A stretch of 64,000 nt of DNA, taken from the NCBI RefSeq assembly GCF_963378075.1, contig NZ_OY726394.1, forward strand, positions 2,294,001-2,358,000. The letters are read 5' to 3'. Source of the stretch: Mycolicibacter sp. MU0083 (GTDB lineage Bacteria; Actinomycetota; Actinomycetes; Mycobacteriales; Mycobacteriaceae). A program made the translations under genes and the position numbers. This document shows positions 40,011 to 49,501 of the stretch, one piece after another. The notes under the pieces were generated by a model that searched no databases, was not told the origin of the DNA, and saw nothing but the letters and a program-made list of their open reading frames with translations. Position 1 is the first letter of the stretch, and each line of letters starts with the position of its first letter.

Positions 40011-42002
40011 CTAACCGATATGCAACGGGTCGATCTGGACCCGCACCGGATGATGCGATCCGCGCGCACTGAGCACCCCCGTGCCGTGCCGCAGTGCGGC
40101 GGCCAGCGCCGGGCCGTGCTCGCGGCGCACCCGCACCAGCATCCGGATCACGTTCAGTTCGTCGGGAACACCGGCCGGGCGCCGTACCCCCGCGGGCAGC
40201 GGCACCGGACCGAGTTGCTCGGCGTCGTCGGGCAGTCGTGCCTGGTCCAGCAGGGCCGTCACCGACTCCGGGTCCCCGTCGAGCGCGGCCATGTGGACCG
40301 CCGGCGGCAACCCGACCTCGCCGCGGGTCGCCAGCTCGGCGTCGGCGTGCCCGACCGGATCCCACCGGATCAGGGCCTGCACGGTGGGAATCGAGGATTC
40401 CGCGACCACGGTGACCACGCCGCCGGCATCCCGGCCGCGGACCAGGGCCGACGCCGACATCCAGCGTCGTAGCGTGTCCTCGGCGGCACGCAGGTCCTGC
40501 CGGCCCAGCAATGCCCAACTGTCGAGCAGCAGTGCCGCGCCGTAGCCGTGCGGAGCGCGTGGCTCGGCACCCGGGGTGGCGATCACCAGGGCCGGGCCCT
40601 CCGCGATGTGGTCGACGATGGTGTCGCCGGCGGAGGTGATCACCGGGGTCCCGGAGAAGGCGCGGCCGAGTTCTTCGGCGGTGCGGCGGGCACCGATGAC
40701 CACGGCACGGACCGAGTCCGAACCGCAGCGGGCGCAGCGCAGCGTCGGATCGGCCCGGCCGCACCACCGGCACTGGGCGGCTCCGCCACGTTCGGGCAGC
40801 GACAACGGCCCGGTGCAATGCCGGCAACGGGCGATCGCGCGGCACCGCCCGCACGCCAGCGACGGGACGTATCCGCGTCGCGGGACCTGCACCAGCACCG
40901 GTGCGTCCGCCGCCAGGGCGCTGCGGGCGCTTTGCAGCGCGACGGTCGGCAGCCGTGCGGTCCGCGCTGCGGCGTCACGCTGTTCGGCGTAGCCGGTGTC
41001 GTCGAGCGCGACCACCCGCGGGGCCGCCGACCGGAGTACCGTCCGCGGTGCCACCACCTCACGGGCCCACCCACTGCCGACCAGAGCGTGCGCTTCGGCG
41101 GTGCGCGAGTACCCGCCGATCACAGCGGCGCAACCCGCCAGGTGCGCCCGCAGCATGGCCACGTCACGGGCGTGCGGATAGGGCGCCCGCGGTTCGGCCA
41201 GCGAGTCGTCGCCGTCGTCCCAGACCAGTACCAGCCCCAGGTCGGCCAGCGGCGCGAACACCGCACTGCGGGTACCGATCACCAACCGGGCCCCGCCGCG
41301 CAGCACCGACAACCACCGCCGGTAGCGGGTGGACGGGCCCAGCCCCGCGGACAACGCCACCACCGCCGACTCGCCGATCCGCTCGGTCGCGACCCCGAGC
41401 AGGGCGTCGACGTCGCGCTGATCGGGCACGATCGCCAGCACGGTGCGCCCGGCACGGATCGTCTCCGATGCGGCGTCGACGTACCGTTCGGTCCAGGAAT
41501 CCCCGGGCAGCGCCTGCCACACCGCGCGTGCGGCCCGGCCTTCGCCGAGGGCGGCCAGGAACGGTCCGCCCGCCCGGTACCGCTGCCAGCCCGTCGGGTC
41601 GGCCGGGTCGAGTACGGGCGGCGGGACCGACGTGGCGGCGGCACGCTCCGCGCCGGCATGCCGCGGCGGCACGGCCAATCGCAGGACATCGGGCCGGGTG
41701 CCGGCATAGCGGGCGGCGACCGCCTCCACCAGCCGACGGACTTCCGGTGTCAGCACCGGTTCCGCGGAGATCACCCGCTCCAACCGGCCGAGCCGTCCGA
41801 CGTGGTCGGTGTCGGCGCGCCGTTCCCAGATGAACGCATCGACCAGCCGACCGTGGAAACGCACCCGGACCCGCGCCCCGGGTTGAGCGGCCGCGGCCTG
41901 TTCGGGAGTCACCAGATAGTCGAACTCGCGGTCGAGGTGCGGCACGGACAGCATCGGCAGCACCCGGGCTATCGGCTCGCTGGGTTCGCCGTCGACACTC
42001 AC
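40011..42002 (-). CDS. priA: PriA-like replication restart protein lacking the helicase P-loop
   Basis: The 663-residue protein matches PriA in layout: an N-terminal 3'-OH-binding domain (LDREFDYLVTPEQA, GARVRVRFHGR), a DNA-binding region, and the cysteine-rich zinc-binding segment inserted in the second motor domain (CGRCRAIARCRHC, CRWCG, CARCGSD). The ATPase motifs are lost: where Walker A is expected the sequence reads PGDSWTERYVDAA, and the DEAH box is replaced by WDDGDDS. This degeneration is usual in actinobacteria, so it probably acts as a structural loader rather than a helicase. It occupies the same chromosomal neighbourhood as M. tuberculosis priA. Confidence 0.92.
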   Translation of the reverse strand: MSVDGEPSEPIARVLPMLSVPHLDREFDYLVTPEQAAAAQPGARVRVRFHGRLVDAFIWERRADTDHVGRLGRLERVISAEPVLTPEVRRLVEAVAARYAGTRPDVLRLAVPPRHAGAERAAATSVPPPVLDPADPTGWQRYRAGGPFLAALGEGRAARAVWQALPGDSWTERYVDAASETIRAGRTVLAIVPDQRDVDALLGVATERIGESAVVALSAGLGPSTRYRRWLSVLRGGARLVIGTRSAVFAPLADLGLVLVWDDGDDSLAEPRAPYPHARDVAMLRAHLAGCAAVIGGYSRTAEAHALVGSGWAREVVAPRTVLRSAAPRVVALDDTGYAEQRDAAARTARLPTVALQSARSALAADAPVLVQVPRRGYVPSLACGRCRAIARCRHCTGPLSLPERGGAAQCRWCGRADPTLRCARCGSDSVRAVVIGARRTAEELGRAFSGTPVITSAGDTIVDHIAEGPALVIATPGAEPRAPHGYGAALLLDSWALLGRQDLRAAEDTLRRWMSASALVRGRDAGGVVTVVAESSIPTVQALIRWDPVGHADAELATRGEVGLPPAVHMAALDGDPESVTALLDQARLPDDAEQLGPVPLPAGVRRPAGVPDELNVIRMLVRVRREHGPALAAALRHGTGVLSARGSHHPVRVQIDPLHIG

Positions 42003-42067
42003 CCCGCAGGTGTAGCAGACTCGGCCGACCGCGGTAGCCGGTGGCTAACAGTCCGGCGGGCCTGTGC

Positions 42068-43465
42068 ATGGATGCACTCGCCTTGCACCGCGCCGAATTA
42101 CTTTGCTGCGGTATGCCCGAGGAACGTGGCGTGCACCGCAACGCGATGCCGGCGGCTGAAACGCGACTGGCGTCGCGGTTGCCGGAATCGGTCCGCAGCG
42201 ACCGGCTGCTGTCGGCGACCCTGGGTGCCGCGGTCGGACACGCCCGAAGCGGCCGGCGACGTCTCGATGCCCTGCACGCCGAGCTGCTCGAAGCGGCCGT
42301 CGCGCACCGGGCACCGGCCCGCGACACCCCGACCGGGGCGCGTCATTTCCAGCGTTTCCTGGCCGCTACGGCCCGCGACATCCACCGGGTGGTCAGCGCG
42401 GCGGTCGCCGATGATCGCGCGCTGACGGTCCGGCTGCGATCGGTGGGCTCGGGCTACGGGATCCCGGCCCGGGAACGGGACCGGATCAACCGGCGGGCAC
42501 TGGCCGACGACATCGACCGGGTGACCGGTGCCCGCACCGCGGTGGGTGCCGCCGAGATGGCCCGCTACCACAACGCGCTGCAGGTGCGTGACGGGCTGGC
42601 GGCCGCTTCCGGCGCCGGCCCGGTGTTGTTGCTCGGTTACGACCCGGAGGCTTTCGACGGCCGGGGCCGGGCCGTCATCGCGATCGGCGATCCCGACGTC
42701 GCCGACAACACCACCGTGTTGGTGCCCGGCGCCGGCAGTAGCGTCCGCGACGGCTATCTGTCGCACCCGGACGCGTTGCACCTGTATCGCGAGGCGGTCG
42801 ACGCCGATCCGGGCCGCACCGATTCGGTGATCGTCTGGATGGGGTACCGCGCCCCGGACGGGCTGCTGGATCCGGCGGTGATGCGACCGGCCGCCGCCCG
42901 CGCCGGGGCACGGCTGCTCGCCGCCGACGTCAATACGCTGGCCGGCACCCACCGGGGCCGGTCGCACCTGACGGTGATCGGGCATTCCTACGGTTCGACG
43001 ACGGTGGCCGACGCCGCCGCCGGATTCGGGATGGCAGTCGACGACGTGGTGCTGGTCGGTTCACCGGGAACCGATCTGGCCCGTGACGCCACGGCCTTTC
43101 ACCTGCCGGCCGGTGGGCATGTCTATGTCGGTGCGGCGTCGTCGGATCCGATCACCGGCCTCGCCGGCGACCCGCAACTGCGCATGCCCGGAGGCTCGAC
43201 AACCATCGGCCTCGGCGGTGATCCGGCCGCCGACGGTTACGGCTCCACCCGCTTCAAAGCCGAGCTCCCGGGGATCGCGGCGCCGTTCACCGGCCACAAC
43301 TCCTATTTCGATCCCGGCGGCGAATCACTGTTCAGCATCGGTGACATCGCCTCGGGCCACGGCGATGCGCTCGCCGAGCACCATATGACCGCATTGCACC
43401 GGCGCCGACTGCCCGCATTCGACCCGGAACGCCTACGTCCCGGGACCGGGGCCCACCGGCATTGA
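42068..43465 (+). CDS. DUF1023 alpha/beta-hydrolase family protein
   Basis: The 465-residue product has an N-terminal helical segment of about 150 residues and a C-terminal alpha/beta-hydrolase domain of the DUF1023 type, with NTTVLVPGAGSSV, VIVWMGYRAPDG, the nucleophile motif IGHSYGS, and VGSPGTDL. No signal peptide is seen. The substrate is unknown; the family is abundant in mycobacteria and Streptomyces. The start is uncertain: in-frame codons at 42041 (GTG), 42068 (ATG) and 42113 (ATG) all lack a good ribosome-binding site. It is divergent from priA and convergent with the YhhN-family gene. Confidence 0.82.
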   Translation: MDALALHRAELLCCGMPEERGVHRNAMPAAETRLASRLPESVRSDRLLSATLGAAVGHARSGRRRLDALHAELLEAAVAHRAPARDTPTGARHFQRFLAATARDIHRVVSAAVADDRALTVRLRSVGSGYGIPARERDRINRRALADDIDRVTGARTAVGAAEMARYHNALQVRDGLAAASGAGPVLLLGYDPEAFDGRGRAVIAIGDPDVADNTTVLVPGAGSSVRDGYLSHPDALHLYREAVDADPGRTDSVIVWMGYRAPDGLLDPAVMRPAAARAGARLLAADVNTLAGTHRGRSHLTVIGHSYGSTTVADAAAGFGMAVDDVVLVGSPGTDLARDATAFHLPAGGHVYVGAASSDPITGLAGDPQLRMPGGSTTIGLGGDPAADGYGSTRFKAELPGIAAPFTGHNSYFDPGGESLFSIGDIASGHGDALAEHHMTALHRRRLPAFDPERLRPGTGAHRH

Positions 43466-43483
43466 CCGCGAGCCGTGGCCGGT

Positions 43484-44203
43484 TCAGTCCGCCGCCGGAT
43501 CGCCGTCGGGTGTCCGGCCGAAGAAGAAGCCGGCGGTGATCAGCAACTGTGCGGCCCCGTACGCCCACCAGATCGGCACGGCCAACAGTTCGTTGCCCAG
43601 CACGAATTGGCTGGCGCCGATCATGCCGTCCGATACCGCGAAGCACACCGCGCCGATCGCCGTCCAGCGGGTGGGCAGCTTGGCCAGTAGCGCCGCACAC
43701 ACCATCGCCCCCAATACTGCGACGTAGACCGTCACCGGCACCGTCATGCCCTCGGCGGCCATCCCCGGCCAGAACCAGGCCAGCAGCACCAGGCAGCTCA
43801 CCCCGACCAGACCGGCGGCGATCAACCGGCCGCGGGTCACCACCGCCAGCGGCAGCAGTGCGCCGAGAAAGCACAAGTGCGCCACCAGGAATGCGGCCAG
43901 TCCGGCCACGAACGACGGTTCCCACCAAGGGATCGCCAGCAGCCAGTCACCGATCGCCGAGAAGACCAACGCCGGGACCAGCCAGCGGGCTTCACGCACC
44001 ACCGGGTGTGCGGTCGCGGCGACCGCCAGCAGCACCGCCATCGCGGCCTTGAACGCCGGCTGGCCGACCCATTGCCCGGTCAACGCCTCCCCCGGCGTCG
44101 ACCGCAGGGCCACCACCGTCAGAAAGACGCCGTAACCCACTCCGGCCCAGCCCGCAGCAGCCCACGCAGTGGGTGCCAGTCTGGTTGCGTACCGTGTTCC
44201 CAT
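43484..44203 (-). CDS. YhhN/TMEM86-family membrane protein (possible lysoplasmalogenase)
   Basis: A 239-residue protein with about eight hydrophobic helices and the YhhN signature acids ([10 protein letters not shown], and [13 protein letters not shown]). Animal TMEM86B hydrolyses lysoplasmalogen; bacterial members are mostly uncharacterised, so the enzymatic name is tentative. M. tuberculosis has a membrane protein of this kind (Rv1401) between priA and the lipI gene, as here. The ATG at 44203 overlaps the ATG of the divergent esterase gene on the other strand; a start at 44221 is also possible. Confidence 0.82.
   Translation of the reverse strand: MGTRYATRLAPTAWAAAGWAGVGYGVFLTVVALRSTPGEALTGQWVGQPAFKAAMAVLLAVAATAHPVVREARWLVPALVFSAIGDWLLAIPWWEPSFVAGLAAFLVAHLCFLGALLPLAVVTRGRLIAAGLVGVSCLVLLAWFWPGMAAEGMTVPVTVYVAVLGAMVCAALLAKLPTRWTAIGAVCFAVSDGMIGASQFVLGNELLAVPIWWAYGAAQLLITAGFFFGRTPDGDPAAD
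44190..44195 (+). promoter_or_regulatory. -10 hexamer TACCGT for leaderless lipI-like gene
   Basis: TACCGT is followed by 6 nt and the ATG at 44202. It lies inside the first codons of the divergent YhhN-family gene if that gene starts at 44203. Confidence 0.4.
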
Positions 44204-45128
44204 GCCCGCGATCGACCCCATAATGCTGAAGGTACTGGAAGCCGTTCCGTTCCGACTGACACTCGAGGACGGCGCCGAGGCCGCCCGGCGTGTTCTGCGC
44301 GACCTGCCGCGCCGACCGGTGTACCCCGAGATGCCCAGTCACGACCGGGTCATCGACGGTCCGGGTGGCGCCCTGCCGGTGCGTATCTACCGACCCGCGG
44401 ATGTCAGCACCACAGCGGCCCCGGTCGTGGTGTTCTTCCACGGCGGCGGCTTCGTCGCCGGCGACCTCGACACGCACGACGGCACGGCGCGCATGCACGC
44501 CGTCGACGCCGGTGCCGTGGTGGTGTCGGTGGATTACCGCCTGGCCCCCGAGCACCCGTTCCCCGCGGCGGTCGAGGACGCCCTGGCGGCCACCGAATGG
44601 GTGGCCGCGCACGCCGCCGAGCTCGGTGTGGACCCGAATCGGCTGGCGGTGGCCGGGGATTCGGCCGGTGGCAACCTGGCCGCGGTGGTGGCACAGCTGG
44701 CACGCGACGGCGGCGGGCCGGCGATCGCATTCCAGTTGCTGTGGTATCCGGCGACCACCTACGACACCACACTGCCGTCGTTCACCGAGAACGCCGACGC
44801 CCCGATCATCGACCGCGACGCGATCACAGCGTTGAGCGTCGCCTACGCCGGGCACCTCGACCTGAGCGATCCACCGGCGATGCTGGCCCCGGCCCGCGCG
44901 GAGAACCTGACCGGTCTGCCGCCGTCCTACATCGCGGTGGCCGGCCACGACCCTCTGCGCGACGACGGTATCCGTTACGGAGAACTGCTGGCCGCGGCGG
45001 GAGTTCCGGTGCAGGTGCACAACGCCGAGACCATGGTCCACGGCTACCTCGGCTATGCCGGGGTGATCCCGGCCGCCACCGAAGCCACCGACCGCGGGCT
45101 GGCCGCACTGAAGGCGGCGCTGTCCTAA
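44202..45128 (+). CDS. lipI: Hormone-sensitive-lipase family esterase (LipI/LipH-like)
   Basis: A 308-residue cytoplasmic carboxylesterase of the HSL family. The oxyanion-hole motif HGGG is at residues 80-83, the nucleophile serine is S154 in GDSAGG, and the Asp and His of the triad lie in GHDPLRDD and HGYLGY. M. tuberculosis carries lipI and lipH next to the YhhN-type gene and priA, supporting the name; only one copy is here. The start at 44202 is supported by a -10 hexamer 6 nt upstream. The VOC gene follows after 4 nt and is probably co-transcribed. Confidence 0.9.
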   Translation: MPAIDPIMLKVLEAVPFRLTLEDGAEAARRVLRDLPRRPVYPEMPSHDRVIDGPGGALPVRIYRPADVSTTAAPVVVFFHGGGFVAGDLDTHDGTARMHAVDAGAVVVSVDYRLAPEHPFPAAVEDALAATEWVAAHAAELGVDPNRLAVAGDSAGGNLAAVVAQLARDGGGPAIAFQLLWYPATTYDTTLPSFTENADAPIIDRDAITALSVAYAGHLDLSDPPAMLAPARAENLTGLPPSYIAVAGHDPLRDDGIRYGELLAAAGVPVQVHNAETMVHGYLGYAGVIPAATEATDRGLAALKAALS

Positions 45129-45132
45129 GCCG

Positions 45133-45519
45133 ATGCGGCTGAACCAGATCACCGTCGGCAGCACCGACCTGGACCGCGCCGAGCGGTTCTATGTGCTGCT
45201 GGGGTTGCGGCTGATCGTCAAGACCGACGACTACCTCCGGTTCGAATGCCCCGCTGGGGACAGCACCTTCTCCGTGGAACGCGTCGAACGTGTCTCGGCC
45301 GGTGAACAGGTGACGATCTACTTCGAGACCGACGACCTCGACGAGCAGTATCGGCGGCTGCGGGGCTCTGTCGAGTTCAGCCGGCCGCCGACCGACATGC
45401 CGTGGTTGTGGCGCGAGGCCCGGTTGCTCGATCCCGACGGCCACCGACTGTGCCTGTTTCACGCCGGCAACGCACGGAAGAATCCGCCGTGGCGTCTGCA
45501 TCCCCCGGAATCGCCGTAA
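45133..45519 (+). CDS. VOC (glyoxalase-fold) family protein
   Basis: A 128-residue single-domain protein of the vicinal-oxygen-chelate fold: LNQITVGSTDLDRAERFYVLLGLRL is the usual first beta-alpha-beta unit (given in part: STDLDRAERFY), and ARLLDPDGHRLCLFH is the closing strand with potential metal ligands. The family includes glyoxalases, dioxygenases and resistance proteins, so the substrate cannot be assigned. It begins 4 nt after the esterase stop and is likely in the same transcript. Confidence 0.82.
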   Translation: MRLNQITVGSTDLDRAERFYVLLGLRLIVKTDDYLRFECPAGDSTFSVERVERVSAGEQVTIYFETDDLDEQYRRLRGSVEFSRPPTDMPWLWREARLLDPDGHRLCLFHAGNARKNPPWRLHPPESP

Positions 45520-45588
45520 CGCCACCCCGCTGGGCTGCACAGCGCGCTACCGTCGAATTCGATCGACACCCGCGACGAGGAGTAGACC

Positions 45589-47073
45589 GTGACCGAACAG
45601 CCCGACCACGAGGTCTTGATCGTCGGCGCGGGTTTCTCCGGTATCGGTGCCGCGATCGCCCTCGATCGTGCCGGGATGGGCGACTATCTGATCGTCGAGG
45701 CCGGCGACGGTGTCGGCGGCACCTGGCACTGGAACACCTATCCCGGTATCGCCGTGGACATTCCATCGTTCTCGTACCAGTTCTCGTTCGAGCAGAGCCC
45801 CGACTGGTCACGTACCTACGCGCCCGGCCGAGAGCTGAAGAACTACGCCGAACACTGCGTCGACAAGTACGGCCTGCGCCCGCGAATACGGTTCGACACC
45901 AAAGTGCTCGCCGCGGAGTTCGACGAGGACCGGGGTTGGTGGCGGGTGCAGACCGACCCCGCGGGCGCCATCACCGCCCGGTACCTGATCAACGCCAGCG
46001 GCGTACTGACCACCCCGAACCTGCCCGACATCCCCGGTGTCGACACCTTCGCCGGGGTGACGATCCACACCGCGCGCTGGGACCACTCGCAGGATCTGAC
46101 CGGCAGACGCGTCGCGGTGATCGGCACCGGCGCCTCGGCGGTGCAGGTGATTCCACAGATCGCGCCGAAGGTCTCCTCGCTGATTGTTTTTCAGCGCACC
46201 CCGATCTGGTGTTTCCCGAAATTCGATGTGCCGCTGCCGGCGCCGATTCGCTGGGCGATGAAGATTCCGGGCGGTAAAGCCCTGCAGCGGCTGGCCAGTC
46301 AGGCCTATGTGGAGGCGACCTTCCCCATCGCCGCGCAGTACTTCACGGTGTTTCCGCTGGCCAAGCGGATGGAGGCGGCCGGGCGAGCGTATCTGCGCCG
46401 GCAGGTCCACGATCCGGTGCTGCGGGACCGGCTCACCCCGCGCTATGCGGTCGGGTGCAAACGCCCGGGCTTTCACAACACCTACCTGTCGACGTTCAAC
46501 CGCGACTACGTGACGCTGGTGGTCGATCCCATCGACCGGATCACCCCGGACGGAGTGGTCACCGTCGACGGAACCGCCCACGACGTCGACGTGTTGATCC
46601 TGGCCACCGGGTTCAAGGTGATGGACAGCGACAACATCCCCACCTTCGCCGTCACCGGTACCGGCGGGCAGAGGCTGAGCCGGTTCTGGGACGAACACCG
46701 ACTGCAGGCCTACGAGGGCGTCAGTGTTCCCGGGTTCCCCAACATGTTCAGTGTTTTCGGCCCGTACGGTTACGTCGGGTCGTCGTATTTCGCGCTGGTC
46801 GAAGCCCAGACCCATCACATCGTGCGGTGCCTCAAGCGCGCCCGCAGCGCCGGCGCCACCCGTATCGAGGTCTCCGAAGCCGCCAACGACCGGTACTTCG
46901 CGGAGATGATGCGCAAACGGCACCGGCAGGTGTTCTGGCAGGACAGCTGCCGGCACGCCAACAGCTACTACTTCGACCGCAACGGCGACGTCCCGCTGCG
47001 GCCCGCAACCACGGTCGAGGCCTACTGGCGCAGCCGGCGCTTCGACCTCGACGACTACCGGTTCAGCGCCTAA
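45589..47073 (+). CDS. FAD-dependent monooxygenase, Baeyer-Villiger type
   Basis: The 494-residue class B flavoprotein monooxygenase has an FAD-binding GAGFSG at residues 13-18, the Baeyer-Villiger fingerprint at 154-165 (FAGVTIHTARWD, fitting FxGxxxHTxxW), and an NADPH-binding GTGASA at 179-184. GGTWHWNTYPG near residue 43 is typical of mycobacterial members such as EthA relatives. It probably oxygenates ketones or sulphides; the true substrate is unknown. The start GTG has GAGGAG upstream. M. tuberculosis has a monooxygenase (Rv1393c) in the same place near metK. It ends in a 4-nt convergent overlap with the LLM gene. Confidence 0.9.
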   Translation: MTEQPDHEVLIVGAGFSGIGAAIALDRAGMGDYLIVEAGDGVGGTWHWNTYPGIAVDIPSFSYQFSFEQSPDWSRTYAPGRELKNYAEHCVDKYGLRPRIRFDTKVLAAEFDEDRGWWRVQTDPAGAITARYLINASGVLTTPNLPDIPGVDTFAGVTIHTARWDHSQDLTGRRVAVIGTGASAVQVIPQIAPKVSSLIVFQRTPIWCFPKFDVPLPAPIRWAMKIPGGKALQRLASQAYVEATFPIAAQYFTVFPLAKRMEAAGRAYLRRQVHDPVLRDRLTPRYAVGCKRPGFHNTYLSTFNRDYVTLVVDPIDRITPDGVVTVDGTAHDVDVLILATGFKVMDSDNIPTFAVTGTGGQRLSRFWDEHRLQAYEGVSVPGFPNMFSVFGPYGYVGSSYFALVEAQTHHIVRCLKRARSAGATRIEVSEAANDRYFAEMMRKRHRQVFWQDSCRHANSYYFDRNGDVPLRPATTVEAYWRSRRFDLDDYRFSA

Positions 47074-48065
47074 GCCGACAGGCCGGCGGCCGCGGCGAAG
47101 GCGCGCAGTTCACGCGGGATGTCCGGTCCCGCGGGCTGGTAGGCGATCTCGGTGACCCCGGCGGCGGCGAAGCCCGCGATCTTCTCCGCGATCTGCTCGG
47201 CCGTACCGATCAGCGACGCCGCACTGGCCAGCGGAATCAGGTCGGCCACATGCGGCTCGTCGCGCGGGTTGGCCGCCACCGCGTGTCCGGCGTGGATGGC
47301 CAAGTGCCGATCGGACTCCGGGCACGCCTCGATGGCCTCCCTCCAGGCCCGCCCGCCGGGCAGCGCATCGACAACCTCGGCGCCGGCACGTTCGTAGGTG
47401 GCGTGATAGAGCATCACCGCGCTCGGCCCGGCCGCCGCGATCACCCGCTCCGCACTCAGATCTTCGCCGTCCTCGAGCACGGTGCCGGAGGACAGCAGGG
47501 CACGCCAATCGGCCACCTGCACCGCATCGGGCTGCGGCAGCGCCGCGGAGAACACCCCGTCGCCGAGCTCGGCCGCCACCGCCAGTCCCTTGGGCCCGTC
47601 GGCTCCGATCAGGATCGGCACCTCGATCGGGCGCTGCGCCCCGAAACCGGGCAGGTGCAGCATCTGGATCGTCGCGCCGTCCCACTGCGCGGTTTCGCCG
47701 GCGAGCAACGCCCGCAGGCAGCGCACGTAGTCGGCGACCTGGCGCCAGGGCATCGGTCGCTTGCCGAGGGTGAACCGGCCGGTGAAGCCCGATCCGATGG
47801 CCACCGCGACGCGCCCGGGCGCCAAGCCGGCCAGCTCGGCGATAGCGGCGGCGTTGACCATCGGATGGCGCAGACTGGGCACCAGCACGCCCGGGCCCAA
47901 ACCGATCCGGGAGGTCCGTTCGGCGCAGCGGGCCAGCACCATCCACACGTCCGGGTAGAGCGCCGGCGAGTCGTACAGCCAGGCTCGCCGATAGCCGAGG
48001 GCTTCCGCCAATTCCGTGTGCGCGGGAGTGTCCGATGAGGTCGCGAACGCGCAGGAGATCTCCAT
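47070..48065 (-). CDS. LLM-class F420-dependent oxidoreductase
   Basis: A 331-residue luciferase-like TIM-barrel protein. It opens MEISCAFATSSDTPAHTELAE and has the family features LGYRRAWLYDSPAL, IGLGPGVLVPSLRHP and IGSGFTGRFTLG; mycobacterial members usually use coenzyme F420. The substrate is unknown. ATG 48065 is supported by a -10 hexamer TAACCT 7 nt upstream; the open frame continues to 48305 only through the metK terminator and end. Separated from metK by a strong hairpin, it should be an independent transcript. Confidence 0.87.
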   Translation of the reverse strand: MEISCAFATSSDTPAHTELAEALGYRRAWLYDSPALYPDVWMVLARCAERTSRIGLGPGVLVPSLRHPMVNAAAIAELAGLAPGRVAVAIGSGFTGRFTLGKRPMPWRQVADYVRCLRALLAGETAQWDGATIQMLHLPGFGAQRPIEVPILIGADGPKGLAVAAELGDGVFSAALPQPDAVQVADWRALLSSGTVLEDGEDLSAERVIAAAGPSAVMLYHATYERAGAEVVDALPGGRAWREAIEACPESDRHLAIHAGHAVAANPRDEPHVADLIPLASAASLIGTAEQIAEKIAGFAAAGVTEIAYQPAGPDIPRELRAFAAAAGLSA

Positions 48066-48072
48066 TGCCCGC

Positions 48073-48078
48073 AGGTTA
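48073..48078 (-). promoter_or_regulatory. -10 hexamer TAACCT for the leaderless LLM gene
   Basis: TAACCT on the minus strand is followed by 7 nt and the ATG at 48065. Confidence 0.4.
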
Positions 48079-48103
48079 CCGGACCGGGCGGATCTCACCG
48101 CTG

Positions 48104-48157
48104 AGCAGACACCAAGGCCCCCGATTCCCGGAGGAAAAGGGGGCCTTGGTGTCTGCT
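48104..48157 (-). terminator. Strong hairpin after metK
   Basis: A perfect 18-bp inverted repeat (48105-48122 with 48139-48156), extendable by one pair, encloses a 16-nt loop. It starts 12 nt after the metK stop. No U-tract follows on the metK strand. The outer arms GAGCAGAC/GTCTGCTT link it to the palindromes at 26726 and 32212. Confidence 0.75.
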
Positions 48158-48168
48158 TGCGAGGGCGA

Positions 48169-49380
<1,212 letters not shown>

Positions 49381-49429
49381 AATGTCACCCTTCCGTGCTT
49401 CCTAGGCACATAAAACAGTTAGACCGGGA

Positions 49430-49435
49430 AATATA
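49430..49435 (-). promoter_or_regulatory. Candidate -10 hexamer TATATT for metK
   Basis: TATATT on the minus strand lies in an AT-rich patch of the coaBC-metK spacer, 49 nt before the metK GTG. No clear -35 is visible. Confidence 0.45.
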
Positions 49436-49501
49436 TCGTCTGTCTCCTGAGCGCCGCCCAGCCTGCAGCACACCCCCCGGTTGGCTACCGTATCAGTGCC
49501 C

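Noticed and set aside
49381..49501. SAM riboswitch upstream of metK
   Set aside because: The predicted leader is under 50 nt and shows none of the conserved core segments; too short for known SAM aptamers.
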